Shown here one piece after another: positions 13,632 through 26,164 of a DNA stretch of 64,000 nt. The position numbers were made by a program, and so were the translations under genes. How positions within the stretch are numbered: the stretch's first letter is position 1; each line of letters starts with the position of its first letter. Origin of the DNA: Camelus bactrianus (Eukaryota > Chordata > Mammalia > Artiodactyla > Camelidae); NCBI RefSeq assembly GCF_048773025.1, contig NC_133572.1, positions 635,001 through 699,000 of the forward strand. Direction: 5' to 3'. The notes beneath the pieces were generated by a model. It did no database searches and had not been told where the DNA came from. It worked only from the letters and a program-made list of their open reading frames with translations.

Positions 13632-16084
13632 CTGGAGCCGTTGGCAACAGGAGGTGGCAGTTAACACAGCAGAGGGGCCCACAGGGAGGGCCTGCCCAGC
13701 CACGTGGCCTGGCGGGTCACTGGCACTCCCACTCCCTGGGCCGCCTGCGGTGGTCCAGCCCCAGGCAGAGCCCGGCTGTGCCCAGGCCCTGAGCCCCATC
13801 CCCACCCTCCTAGTCTTACCCCCTGGGTGGGGAAGCAGAAGATTCCCTAAGGAATCCCCTAGGCTTTGAAATCTAGGCTGAGCGCCGCCCCGGAGCCCCC
13901 CTGCCTTCTTCCTGCCCGGCTTGGCTGAGGGTCCTGCATCCTGAGTGGGACTGGCTCCCTGCGAGGGGGCTGGGCCGGCTTGGCCTCCATCCCTGAGGAG
14001 TGATGGCACCGGGGGTCCTGGTGGGCAGGGTAGGCTGCCCACGGAGGGGTCTTGCCCCGTAGCCACTGGGATTCTGTGTCACCTCCCCCCACCTCCCACA
14101 GGCCCCCGTGGCTGGGGTGGGTCTGGGGTGACGCTCGGTGTGGACAGTGCCTGGGCCACAGTCCCTGCTGTCCTCAGGCTGCTCCCCGCACCTCCCCCTC
14201 TGCTCCGGAGCCTCAGGCTGCAAGACCTGGGAGGGGTGGGGGCACAGGCAGGGTGACAAGTCCGGTCTCGGTGTGACAGGATCGAGGGTCCTGCTCAGGG
14301 CAGGTGGTCTCCCCAGTGGGGTCCTGAAGGGAGGCCGGGGGGGGCCAAGAGGGGTGCACTCGAGGCCAGGGCCAGCAGAGGAGGCACGGGGCTGGGGCTG
14401 CTGGGCCTGGGGGAGCCAGGGGCTGGCGTGCACCCGGGCAGGGCTCGGGGGCAGGACAGGCGGCCCCACCGCCCTCTGCCTCCAGATCTGAGGACAGTCA
14501 GCACAGATGGACCCCCGACCCTCCTGCCCACACCGGCCAGAGAGCGGCGGGTGGGGCCCCCGGGGCAGGCCGGTTCCCCAGCGCTGGCGCAGCACCCCAG
14601 CCCCACGGGCCCCGGGAGAGAACGGACCTCTGGGCTTCCTGTTACTGTCCTGCCGCAGCCCCCGCAAGGGAGCGTCTCTCGGTCCTCAGTTCCCTGTTCC
14701 CCTCGCTGGATTTCTAACCAGGTCAGATCCACCCCGACAACACCCACGAAAATCCCACGGCCTTGGTTCCAACCGGTGTCCAGGGCTCCAGCAGCCTCTC
14801 CACTCTCCTGATCAGAACCGGGAGCCCACAGCCAGCACCTCTGGCTCCGCCCTGGGGGGGCCACAGAAACCAGGCTGAGGAGCCGCGGGGGCCGGGGAGG
14901 GAGCCCACAGCAGTACCCCCGCCCGGTCGACCTGCCTGTGTGTCTGGAAGTCTTTGATGCCCTTCATCTCTGTGCTTCTGTCGCCTGTGTACCTACTTGA
15001 AATTCTGTTTTCTCTCCTTAGAAGGAGGCTGTGCTCCCCCAGAGGAGGGTGCAGAGTGGGTGGGGGTGCTCGGGCTTTGTAACTAGGCTGTCGGTTCCAC
15101 CGAGCTTGGGAAGGGGGAAGAAAGAAGAAACAGCTCACACGGAAGCTCAGCTGCGCATCCAGCGCTGGGAAGCTGGTGCCGCAGGGGCACCTGCCTCTGA
15201 CATAAAAAGCAAAGACTGAGCTTGCAGTCTGAGCTCCGGCCTGGGTTCAGGGCCGTCCCGGCTGCTGCAGCTGCTAAAGCTCCAGTGATCAGTGACCAGG
15301 GCGGGGGCAGCACAGCCCAGGGTGGGCTTCCTCAGGAAGCGCCACCCACCGCCCCCCGGACTTCCGGGGCGCAGGGACTTCACCCACTCTCTGGTCCTTC
15401 TGAAAACCCGCACGTGGCCCACTTCTGAAATGCGTAGTGGCAGCCGTTTCGAAAGGCTGCTCCAAGGAGGCCGCCAAGTCACAGTGGTCGCCACTCCATC
15501 ACCTTAGCCAGAGCGGGCGAGTCCCGGACTCTGGTGGCAGGCGTGGCCACCGGCCACACAACCTGCTGCAGGGAAGCGGTTGTGGCCTACTTCTAAAGCA
15601 CCTCACAGGTAGCCCTGCCGAGTGATGGGAAAGCCAACTGTCAGTAGGGAACCCAGCCGAACCTCTTACTGGGGCCGTGAACTCAAGCTCAAGGCTGGCC
15701 AGCAGCCACAGACGCCTGGTGATGGGGGGCACTGCCCTCCCAGCCCCTCCTTTCCCTGAGGCCTCACCAAGGCGCCTGGGGTGCCCTGTGCAAACCCCAC
15801 TCAGATTGAGGCTGGAGACGGCACCCTCAGGACGTTTAACAGGAAGGGGCCCTCGGTCCGGTTCTCTCCCGCGGCTCACCAGACAGTCAAAGTCACAGTG
15901 AATCGCCCCCCACAGGAAAGCTCAGGGACGGAAGAGTCACACCAGCACCGACAGCTCACAGACCAGGCAGGCAAGGCACAGGCGGACCCGGGGCGGCATG
16001 CACGGGGAGCTGGGCTGGGTCGGGTGCGAGTGGGGTGTCAGAGGCGGTCACAAGCCGAGAGCGTGGTTTGGAGCCCGGTCTTAC
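13632..16084 (-). other. CACNA1C: Intron 33
   Basis: 2453 bp, GC-rich. It contains the UGCAUG at 15997-16002; no repeat or exon recognised. Confidence 0.75.
15997..16002 (-). promoter_or_regulatory. UGCAUG (RBFOX-type) intronic splicing element downstream of exon 33
   Basis: The minus strand reads TGCATG, 82 intronic nt after exon 33. Downstream UGCAUG is the standard RBFOX enhancer position, and exon 33 is a reported RBFOX target. The site is seen; its function here is inferred. Confidence 0.65.
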
Positions 16085-16117
16085 CATAAAGGGAGAACAT
16101 TGGGTATGTTCAGCTGG
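16085..16117 (-). CDS. CACNA1C: CACNA1C exon 33: 33-nt cassette exon, IVS3-S4 linker
   Basis: 33 bp, 11 codons: PAEHTQCSPFM (human ends CSPSM as recalled). It is an in-frame microexon that lengthens the extracellular IVS3-S4 linker; its inclusion is known to shift voltage dependence and to be promoted by RBFOX proteins. Acceptor TTTAAAG, donor GTAAGA. A UGCAUG lies 82 nt downstream of the exon end. Confidence 0.97.
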
Positions 16118-17305
16118 CTTTAAAGAAAGGCAGACAGAGATAAGCTGTAATGAGTCTCCGACGAAGACGCCCGGCCCCCGAGGTCTGGGAAACACAGGAG
16201 CAACATGGTGGCGGGAGAGGCGGAGCAGGCGGCAGGGGCTGCGCACAGCGGGCCTCCCACCCGCAGGGCTTCGGGGCCTTCTCCTACCGGGACCACCTCT
16301 GGCCACGGACTAACTACCTCACAGCCATGACAAATGAGGGCTTCTGAACCCTGAGGACGGAGGTTTTGTTGGTTTTTAACCAGCCGCGTGTCCTGAGATA
16401 GCCCCTGGGGGGCGGCATGGCCTGCACTGGCCCAGCCTTGCCAGCTCAGGGAGAGGGGCCTGGCCTCCGCCCAGGGCTGGTCTTTTTGGCAGTGGCCCCC
16501 TCTGACACATTCAGGGGAAGACAGTGGTTTAGTTACCACCGAGGACGAGCCACAGAGGTGGTCCTCAGGCCACCTGAGGGTGGGTCCAGTCCCCACGCTG
16601 AGGCCCGGGGGAGCCAGGCCTGCTGGGCTCCCAGCCCACAGTGGGGAGAGCTCCAGCCACAGCACGAGATAGCAAGTGTGGACTGTTTTTGAAATTTGAA
16701 AGACCTGCACACAATTTAGGATGTTATGATTAACACCCGGAGAAGCTGTTCTCACGGACCTGAGTGCTGGGTGGCTTGGGGGCAGGCGTCGAGGAGCCGG
16801 GTGCAGGGGGACGCCCTGCAGCCCCGAGCCTGTGCCCGGGAAGCGGCCCTGCCCGCTGGCCCCGCACAGAGCTCGGCCCCGGATGGCCCCGGCCCCGAGT
16901 GCTAACTCGTTCTAGGTCAGGACTTCACTCTCCCCTCCACTCTCAGAGGGTTGCTCTTGTGTTTCTGTGTTTAAGGAACAAACAAGGAGAACAGGTCATG
17001 GGGTTTTTGAAGGACGGAAATGTGCACAGTAGACATTTGCCAGCAGACTGAAAATACACCTTTGGTAACAGATTTCTCAGCAACTTCCTCTGTTTTCCCG
17101 CAGCAGGTTGCAGGTGTCCTCTCTTGGGAATGGTGGAGATGCAGGGTGAGGCAAGGGGAGGGTCGGGACACCTCTCTGGCCACTTATGGAATACGTTCTA
17201 GATCTGTCTCTGCCTCCTGGGGGTCACCAGCTGCCAGGTGGACCCTCGTGCCTGGAGGGTGTGGGGTCTCTGGGGTTTGGCTAGCAGGCCGAGATAGAAC
17301 ACGGA

Positions 17306-17332
17306 GACACACACACACGCACGCATGCACAC
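17306..17332 (+). repeat. (AC)n microsatellite with CGCACGCATG interruption
   Basis: Short AC run with CpG-containing variants. Confidence 0.85.
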
Positions 17333-20308
17333 GGAGGAAGTTCCAGGCTGGGAGAGTGCTTGTGCCCCGTGCAGACACGTGAGGAGCTCCAGGTTTCTGG
17401 GACATCAGCCGGGAGGGGCATGAGGGTGGCCAGAGGTGCGTCTACACCAGCTTTGGTGCTGGGGCGCAGGGCAGCGGGCCCCAAGGGCTTGGTCCCTCAC
17501 CCCTCTTAGATCCACCCTGGAAACCATCAACGCTGCCATTACTGCCATGAGCCCTGGGCACATGCTCCAAGGTCTTCTGGATCAACCCCATCCTGAATGA
17601 GACCAGGATAGAGGTGATTAGAGGACCCACTTGGGTCATCTGGCCTAGCTAAATTAACCCCCGGCCATTAAACAATGAAAACTGCTTATTTTATTTTACT
17701 TCTTAAACACTCAGAAGCCTTCCTTTGGGATTTTTAAATGTCTCAGTTGGACAGGGAGTCAGGAGGCGCCCTGCAGGCCGTGGTGGGAGGGAGGATGGGG
17801 GCCTCTGGGGTTCCTGTGTGGTGTCCCCCAGCCCAGGGCTCAGTGGCTCTCCAGAGAGCCTCACTTTGGGAGAATCTGGACACTCCTGGGTTGGTTTTCT
17901 TCTTGGGCCTTAAGCCCCCTCTTCAGAGGGTGCCCGTGCAGGGCTGCCTGTCAGCCTCTTGCAGGAATCTGTTCTTACGTGAGGAGCTACACTTAGAAGA
18001 TCCACGGTCCCCGAAGTAACTCAGCACCAGAAAAAGCCAGACAGCAACCCGGAGTGATTTCTAAGTGGGCCAACGTGAAGAGGCCCGCCCCACAGCCCTG
18101 CCCTCGGAGAACCCCGTCTGCTGACACCCCCAGGTACCCTGGGTGGCCGTCCGTCGTTGGCGTCCTTGCCTGCTGCTTGGCGTCCCCTGAGCTAGGAGGG
18201 AGACAGGGCAGCTGCACCTTTGGCCCAGAGACGGTTCTGGGACCCCCAGAACCGGGGTTTGAGGAACCCCTGAGCATTAGTCAGTTCTACTTTTGGAGCC
18301 AAATCCAGGCTCAGTCGGGAGCCTGGGGAATTCACGTGCCGTCCACCTCCGACCCTTTCTCGGACCTGCTCCCAGGGCCCCCGAGCAGCTTACGGTTTCT
18401 CACCTGCCGTCTTCCTGGGGAGGAAGGGGCGTAAGGACCCCTGTGCACGCGGGCACCCTCCCGCACCCCCCGCAGCGAGCGAGGGACGTTGCCGTGCCCC
18501 CATCGTGGCGCTCGGTGGAGGTAGATCCAGCGCCGTGTCCGATACGGTGAGCGTGGAGCCCATTCTGTGCTGCCAACCCTTTCACCCTTGTTTTCTAAGG
18601 ATCTGGTCACTTTGAGGGGTTGAGGATGTGCAGACAGCTAATTTGTCCATGCAGTTGGTAGAAACGGAACGAGGCTGCTCTGCCTCTGAGAGGCAGCGGG
18701 GAGCGTTTTCAGAGTCCACGCTGGTGGCTCCGGCTGACAGGCCATGGGCAGCTGCGGGGACGGCCCTCCTCCCGCACTGGGCGCACGGCCGCAGCGCACC
18801 CTGCGGTACAACCGGCGAAGACCAGCGCGGCTCCGGGCAGCCAGCGGACGTTGTCTGCAGAACTGCCTCCCTGAACCCAGCTCAGGACCTGAGGAGAAGC
18901 CTCCCCTCAGTGGATAGAGGCTTTGCTTCCAGAACTTACTCACGGCTCCTCTTCACTGGGGTCCCCTCCCCAGACCTCGTGGAGGAGGGGACACCGGCAG
19001 CCGGAGAGAGGGTCCTCCAAGATGGAGTGGGTCTTCCCAGGAGGACAGATGTGAGAACCGGTGGGATTTCCCAGCGGTTAACACGACGGGGTCTCTCTGG
19101 AGAACTGAAGTTGTTGGAAAGCAGCTCCTCACCACGTGAAGAAGGGCCTACGTCCTCCTTCGCTTCTCCCTCTTCCTCCTCCTCCTCTTCTTCCCCCTCC
19201 TCCTCCTCGTCCTTCTTGTGTAGCCAGGAGGCTAGGACCACTGGGGATGGAGGGCCAGGTAGCCCTCGAGAGGTGGACGTCGAGGCTGGAATACCCCAGC
19301 GAGTTGTCTTCCAGGACCTTCTCCCGTGGTCAGGAGGTCAGAGAGAATTCTGGAGCAACATAAGCCACTGCTGTGCCTCCTAGACGCGCTGGCTTTGTGG
19401 AGCAGATGTCCCCGACTCCCTCCAGGGAAGGCCGAGTGGTGCACAGCTCCACAGACTAGGGCGCCCGGCCCCACGGCTGCCCTGAGACAGTGGCGGCAAC
19501 GTCAGGACGCTGAAACTCCGTCTCCCTCTGAACCACGAGTCAAGATCAACATCACGGGAGTGAGTCTTGGCTGCCCTCCTACAGAAACTTCCCTTTTTTT
19601 TTTAAAAGAAAAATCTTGTCCAGAACCTAGGGAGTGGATCTGATTTAAATTCCATTCCAAATCACCTGAAGATCTGAGTCCAGCCGACGCCCCCCCGGAC
19701 TACCCCCCACCCAAGCTCTGCTTCTCTGCTTTGACTGTCTCTAAGCTCATCTCAATTTGATCTGCAAGACAGGATGGCGAGTCCAGCGGTGAGCACGTCC
19801 TGGTACCGTGGGGAGACCCCGGCGGACCTGGGGTGGAGGGTAAGCACCGGCAGGTGCCCGTGGAGAGCTGGGAATGGCCGAGTCGGCGGCGTCCAGAGAC
19901 GCCTGGCAGCACGGCCGGCAGCCAGCATGTGCACTTTTCCTCTTAGCTCTCCTTCCCAGCAGGAGAAACGGGTGCCCCGGGGACAGGAGTGCGGTCCTGT
20001 GGCTGCGCAGGGGCTGGGAGATGCCACATCTCAGCACCCCAGGGGTGGCTGTGGGAAAGGGGCTTTAAGGAGCCCAAAGTAAAATCTGCTTTAAATGGCG
20101 TGGGTTTTAAGGTCGCAGGAAGCGCTTCCTCGCGCGAGAGACGCAAGGTTGCAATAAGCACAGTCAACTGGGATCCATTCGCTCAGAGGGCGGGGCCCCT
20201 GGCCTTCAGATTCCGGGGCAAGTTGGGGGGGGGGTCAAGTGCAAACTTCTTCACTGACCATGTTGGCCTGGTATGAACGGGGAGGGGGGCCTGAGTCTGT
20301 GCAGGAGG

Positions 20309-20818
20309 AGGGCTGGAGAGGAAGGTGGGGGTGAGGAGGGGGGAGAGCTGGACGAGGAAGGGGGGGTGAGGAGGGGGGAGCTGGACGAGGAAGGTGGGGG
20401 TGAGGAGGGGGGAGAGCTGGACGAGGAAGGTGGGGGTGAGGAGGGGGGAGAGCTGGACGAGGAAGGTGGGGGTGAGGAGGGGGGAGAGCTGGACGAGGAA
20501 GGTGGGGGTGAGGAGGGGGGAGAGCTGGACGAGGAAGGTGGGGGTGAGGAGGGGGAGGGGGAGAGCTGGACGAGGAAGGTGGGGGTGAGGAGGGGGGAGC
20601 TGGACGAGGAAGGTGGGGGTGAGGAGGGGGGAGAGCTGGACGAGGAAGGTGGGGGTGAGGAGGGGGAGGGGGAGAGCTGGACGAGGAAGGAGGGGGTGAG
20701 GAGGGGGAGGGGGAGAGCTGGACGAGGAAGGTGGGGGTGAGGAGGGGGGAGCTGGACGAGGAACATGGGGGTGGGGGGGAGAGCTGGACGAGGAAGGTGG
20801 GGGTGAGGAGGGGGGAGA
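20309..20818 (+). repeat. G-rich minisatellite, 13-14 units of about 32-41 bp
   Basis: The core GCTGGACGAGG recurs 13 times (first bases at 20347, 20380, 20416, 20452, 20488, 20524, 20565, 20599, 20635, 20676, 20717, 20751, 20783), with one degenerate unit before. Spacings are 32, 33, 34, 36 or 41 bp. Between cores lies 'aaggtgggggtgaggagggg'. Open frames across it on both strands are repeat artefacts. On the gene's sense strand each unit is a pyrimidine tract ending TCCTCGTCCAG. Confidence 0.97.
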
Positions 20819-23800
20819 TGGGGCAGAAAAGGGCCGAGGGCCAGGCGAGGTCACCCCAAAGGTGCGAAGCTGGAAGGTGGGAGTGCAGCCCCTCCCCAGG
20901 CCCCCGTGTTGGAAGCCCCGGCATGCACCTGTGCTTCCAAAGCAAAACTCAAGCCAGAAGCGGAAGGAGGCTCTAGCCAGGAAGGAGAACCTTTGTGGTC
21001 ACAGGCACCCCGGTGAAACGTCCCTTCAGAAGGTCCCTGGAAGGGGTCGGGAGGGCAGGTGCCGAGCAGGGGGGGCTCTCTCCGTGCCTGTGGCTGAGCT
21101 GAGACGTGGGCAGCCCGGCTTCCATCTCAGGAGTCACTACGTGATTCCCCTGTAGCTCGGTGGCCCCCGGGTGCTGTGACCTGCCAGAAGCTCGCACCCA
21201 ACAGGACGGATTACCAGGATGGATAACAAAATCGCCAGGGTGGTTCCTTGGGACAATCTTCCTTGGGAAGGACAGTCATTCAAACAAATAACAAACAAAG
21301 AAACTCGTGAAGAATAAATGAATGGAATCAGCTCGTCAGGCGTGCTAACAGCATCAGAGAATCACTCCACACGGGGGGAGACGGGGGGACAAGTGAGCCT
21401 GAAGGACGGAGAAAAGGAGACAGCAAGACAGAGACTCAAGGGAACGGACAAACAAAAGCAGACGGCTCTCGGGGAAGAGCGAACGCTTTCTGGGGCCTTG
21501 CTGGCGGGTCTGAGCCCGCTGAGACCAGTGCTCCCACCTCCCCCACGACTCAGGGGACGTCCGAGGTCCCTCGGCTCAGATGCCCTCTGCAAACCTCCCC
21601 GGCATCTCGCTCAGCTGGGAACAAGGGAGGGCCCAGCTGCCCAACCAGGGTTCCCCCGACCTCAGACGTCCCCCCCGGACAGTCAGGTAGACGCGCCCAC
21701 CTGCGCCCGGACCTCCTCACACAAACGTGCCCCCCCCCCCCCCAGCTGACACCAACTCCGTCCTCCTGCCTCTCGGCCTAACCGCACGGCACCCCGGGCA
21801 CCCTTCTCGCGAGCCCACGTCCAGTCTGTCGGGAGGCGCTGTCAGGCCTCCTGTCACTTCAGGCTGGGAACCTGACCGTTTCCACCACTTCTGCAGCAGC
21901 GCCCGCCCTCCCACCCGGAGGACTATGTTCCCCTTCCACGTGGTGTCCCGGCTTCCGCCCTTGACTCAAGTGGACGGCAAAGTGGTCCCCTGGTCACGGG
22001 GCACCTCTTCTGAAAAGGCCGGTGTCTCCCCTTCCTGCTCAGGTTAAGGCCCAAATCGGGTGCCCTCCCTGGTCCCCCATCTCCCCTCTGCCCTGTTCGT
22101 CCCCCCAGAGCTCCTCCCGGGGTGTCTTCCAGGGCAACGCCTCCCTTCCTCCACGCCTCTGCTTTGTTCAAAGTCACCTTCACAGATGCTCAGCACCCGC
22201 CGGCTCTGCTCCCAGCTGCTCCGACACCCCCTACTTGACGGCGTTTTCCCCGAAGCGCTCAGCGGCTCCTCCCGGGCGGCAGGACCTCCCTGTTGTCTGT
22301 GCTCCTGTCAGGCTGTCCCCCTGCCTGAGTTTGCCAGCTGGCGCTCCGGGATGGGCTTGTCCCCTCCATGATGGGTCCCAGTGCCCGGCTCACAGAGCGG
22401 GGGTCTGACTGCGCTGGAGGAACACACAATGTTCCGGGAACCCCTGGGGAGTCCACTTCCTGGGGGGCACCAGAGCCTGGCAAAGGCGGGAGCGAGGGAG
22501 GCGTTTCAGGGGAGAGGCGTTTGAAGGTGGCAAACGTTTGCAGGGCAGGCGCATTCGGCAGGTGTGACAGCATCAGAGGTGAGGGAAAGGCCTCGCGGCT
22601 CCCTCTGAGGCCGGGACAGCGCGGCTGCTTGCGAGAGGAGGCCTTGCAACGACAGTAGGACTGGAGAGCGCGGGGAGGCCTGGGAGCGCCCTGGGCCTGA
22701 CCTTGTCCTTGCGCCAGGGAGCGTCCAGACCCCCACGTTGCGGGCGGCCTGAAGTCAGAGCCGCACGGCGGAGGGTCCTGCCTCAGCTGAAGCATCGCTG
22801 CTCACACAACTTGTCCGCACCATCTGGCTGCCCTCGGGCGCAGGGCCACGTCCACTCTTGTGGGCAGGCCCGTAGAGCCTGAGTTCCGGGCAGTGGTCAG
22901 CGGGCCTGCTTCAATCTGGTTGGATCCGTCGGCTAAGAGTCCAGGTGCACCCCGGACGAGGGCTGGGCCGTCTGCGGGCGTCAGCGGTAAGGCGGTGTGA
23001 CTGGCTGGAGACCAGCTGCTCCACTGTCGTCAGCAGGGGTTTGGAAGGAACGCCCTTTGCTCGGGTGCTTTACAGCTGGCATGGGGTTTGTGAACAGAGG
23101 CCCCCGGCGCTGTCGCCCTCCACGCTCCCCAGACCGAGGAGGGCAGCAGGCCTCGAGCACGTCCACAGGCCTGTCCAGCCTGTCCTCCTCTCCTGCCTTG
23201 GGTGGCGACACGTGTGTCCCCTCCGCCCAGAAGCCGTTGCCTGTGTGGGAGGGAGGGAGGGCCAGCGGAGCTGAGAGGCGGTCTCAGGGCACGTCCTCTG
23301 CGCTCTGTCACACTCACTGTCCCCGTGTTCTCACACACAGCCCGTCGGCGCGACTCTGCTCCAGCTCCTTAGTCTGGACACTGAAGAGCATCCCGGCGTG
23401 GGCGAGGGAGGGTGGGGGGAGCTGGAGGGGCTTCAAACCGTCAGGGGGCTGGTAGCTTTTTGTTTAGAAAATTAAGAAGCCTCCTGCGGTTATTTAAAAT
23501 ACAAACTGCCGAATGCGAGGGCTGAACAAATCCTGGCCGGTGGGAGCCACGGGAGGGGGACACGGGAGACGTGTCAGTAAGACAGCATCGGGGACAGAAG
23601 AGGCTGGACAGCGGCCCAGGGGGGGCTGGACCACACCAGGGGGCCTGGGGTCCAGCTGGGAGGCGGGGAGAGGCACTGCCACCCCAGCCTCACCTGCGGC
23701 TTCGGCAAACGGGTTGAGAATTCTGGTCTGTGCAACTCACAGGGTAATTAGGGGCCACATGAGCCAGATTCAGCCCAGGCGAGCTGAACAGAAGCCGCTG

Positions 23801-24350
23801 TACAAACGGCGAGACAAGTCTGCGAGACGAGTCCCCGGGCTTCTCTTGTCCTGCACCCCGCCCCTACCAACAGCCACGTTCTGGGGTAGAAACTTCATCC
23901 TCTAGAAATTGTTTCCTTGTCTTGGTTCTTCTTTAAAGACAGTTTGCAAGTAAACAGCAGGTTGAGTGATGGCACGGGCCTGGCCGACAGTGAGAGCCCC
24001 GAAGGCCCCCCGACTGAGAGGTCCCCCGCCCTGGGGAGCAGCTGCCGTCACCCTCCTCCACCTCCCTGCCATCATCTCTCTGGCGTTGATGCTCTTGGGG
24101 ACCCTCGCTGCGCTCCCCCTGGACGTGGGGCTCACCCCTGCCCGACCCTGCCTCTCTCGCGGGTGCTCCTCAGGCCGGAAGGATACGTGCGTGTAGCTCA
24201 GGGGCCTGACAGTGCCTGGGAAACAGCCTGGGGCTCGTGCAGCCACACAGCAGGGGGCGGAGTAGGGTGAGGGCAGGGAGACATGGAGCACGAGGCCGAA
24301 GCTTGTTTTTTTTTGCGCTCTGATGATTTACTGAGATGTCAAGGGAGAGT

Positions 24351-24351
<1 letters not shown>

Positions 24352-24385
<34 letters not shown>

Positions 24386-24396
24386 TACACACACAC
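24352..24396 (+). repeat. (AC)n microsatellite
   Basis: About 15 uninterrupted AC units followed by 'aaatacacacacac'. Confidence 0.95.
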
Positions 24397-25339
24397 CCCA
24401 CAAGACAGAGACCACCTGGAGGCAGGGGGCAATCGGATCTGAGCTACAGGGTGAGCTGGGACGGGGAGCCTCCTCCCAGTGTCCGTCTGCTGGAGGGGAG
24501 CAGACGGGGCTTCTGATCAGGGGAATCAAGGGAGAAAATACCGTCAGTTCAACTAATCGACAGCAAAATACAGGTGAAGGGGGAGGGGTGGGTGAGGACG
24601 CTGGGGAGATGGCAGGGGTCGGGGCAGCTGTGAACCAACGCCTCAGATCTGTTATTCAATGGTTCAGTGCATCAGAGTGTGCAAACATCACCAAGTCTCT
24701 TAACCAAGAAAAATGGCGGCAAAAAACTCAACAACACATGTTAAGGACCAACCGCGAGAGGGTTTGCCTACAGGTAAAGAGAGAAGGGTTAACATGCCAG
24801 GTAACAGAGTCGAGTGCAGGGCTGGGAGGGGCTGTATAGGAGGAGGCAGCTCCCGGGCCAGTGCAGGAGGCCTCGGAGTGGGTATGGGGCTCTGCCTGAG
24901 ACCAGGAGCCGGGGCAGTGTGGAGAGGGCTGGGGACAGGAGGGCCAGGCAGGGGCGAGGCCGCTTCTCTGGGCAGGTACAGGTGGGAGTGGGGACAGCCT
25001 GGAAAGGCCCTTGGGGGGCCACCCCACCACCCGCTCTGGGGCCTCCTCGGAGGAGGGGCCGGGCGGCAGCGGCCCTTTCGGCGGCATCAGTACCCGGGCT
25101 GAGCGCGTGGGCCTGCTCCGACCCTGCGCTGCGTGTGAGGCCTCCTGCTGGGGATGGAGGTGGTGAGAAGGGCTGGGCCCCCGCCCCAGCGTCTGCCCAG
25201 GAGCTGTAAATGCCCCTCCAGCGTCTTCCTCCAGGGTCCCAGGGCTGCGTCCTCCTATACAGGGTGAGTCATGCCAGGCAGATCGTAAAGGGGGAGAGAA
25301 AAGGGTTCAGCAGTCAGAACTCAAAAGGAGAGGGTCCTA

Positions 25340-26080
<741 letters not shown>

Positions 26081-26164
26081 ATTCGTCTCACTGAGAATGA
26101 CGTCAATTACGCTGCCAATTACGATGAGGAAGTCAAAGACATTCCAGGGGTCACTAAAGTAACC
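26081..26164 (-). CDS. CACNA1C: CACNA1C exon 31: mutually exclusive IVS3, form a
   Basis: 84 bp, 28 codons: [20 protein letters not shown], then DVILSETN. It is the upstream member of the duplicated IVS3 pair. Acceptor GTGCAG with a CTAAC branch-like site about 45 nt upstream, donor GTGAGT. Both 31 and 32 are multiples of three, so skipping or double inclusion keeps frame. One I to V change against human. Confidence 0.98.

Noticed and set aside
20235-20945. Long open frames (155-236 codons) through the minisatellite on both strands
   Set aside because: They consist of low-complexity Glu/Gly or Pro/Ser repeats caused by the repeat itself. No start context, splice support or homology is visible.
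24713-25102. Plus-strand frame starting ATGGCGGCAAAAAAC as a small gene
   Set aside because: A good-looking start, but the downstream translation is GC-driven and low-complexity with no recognisable domain.
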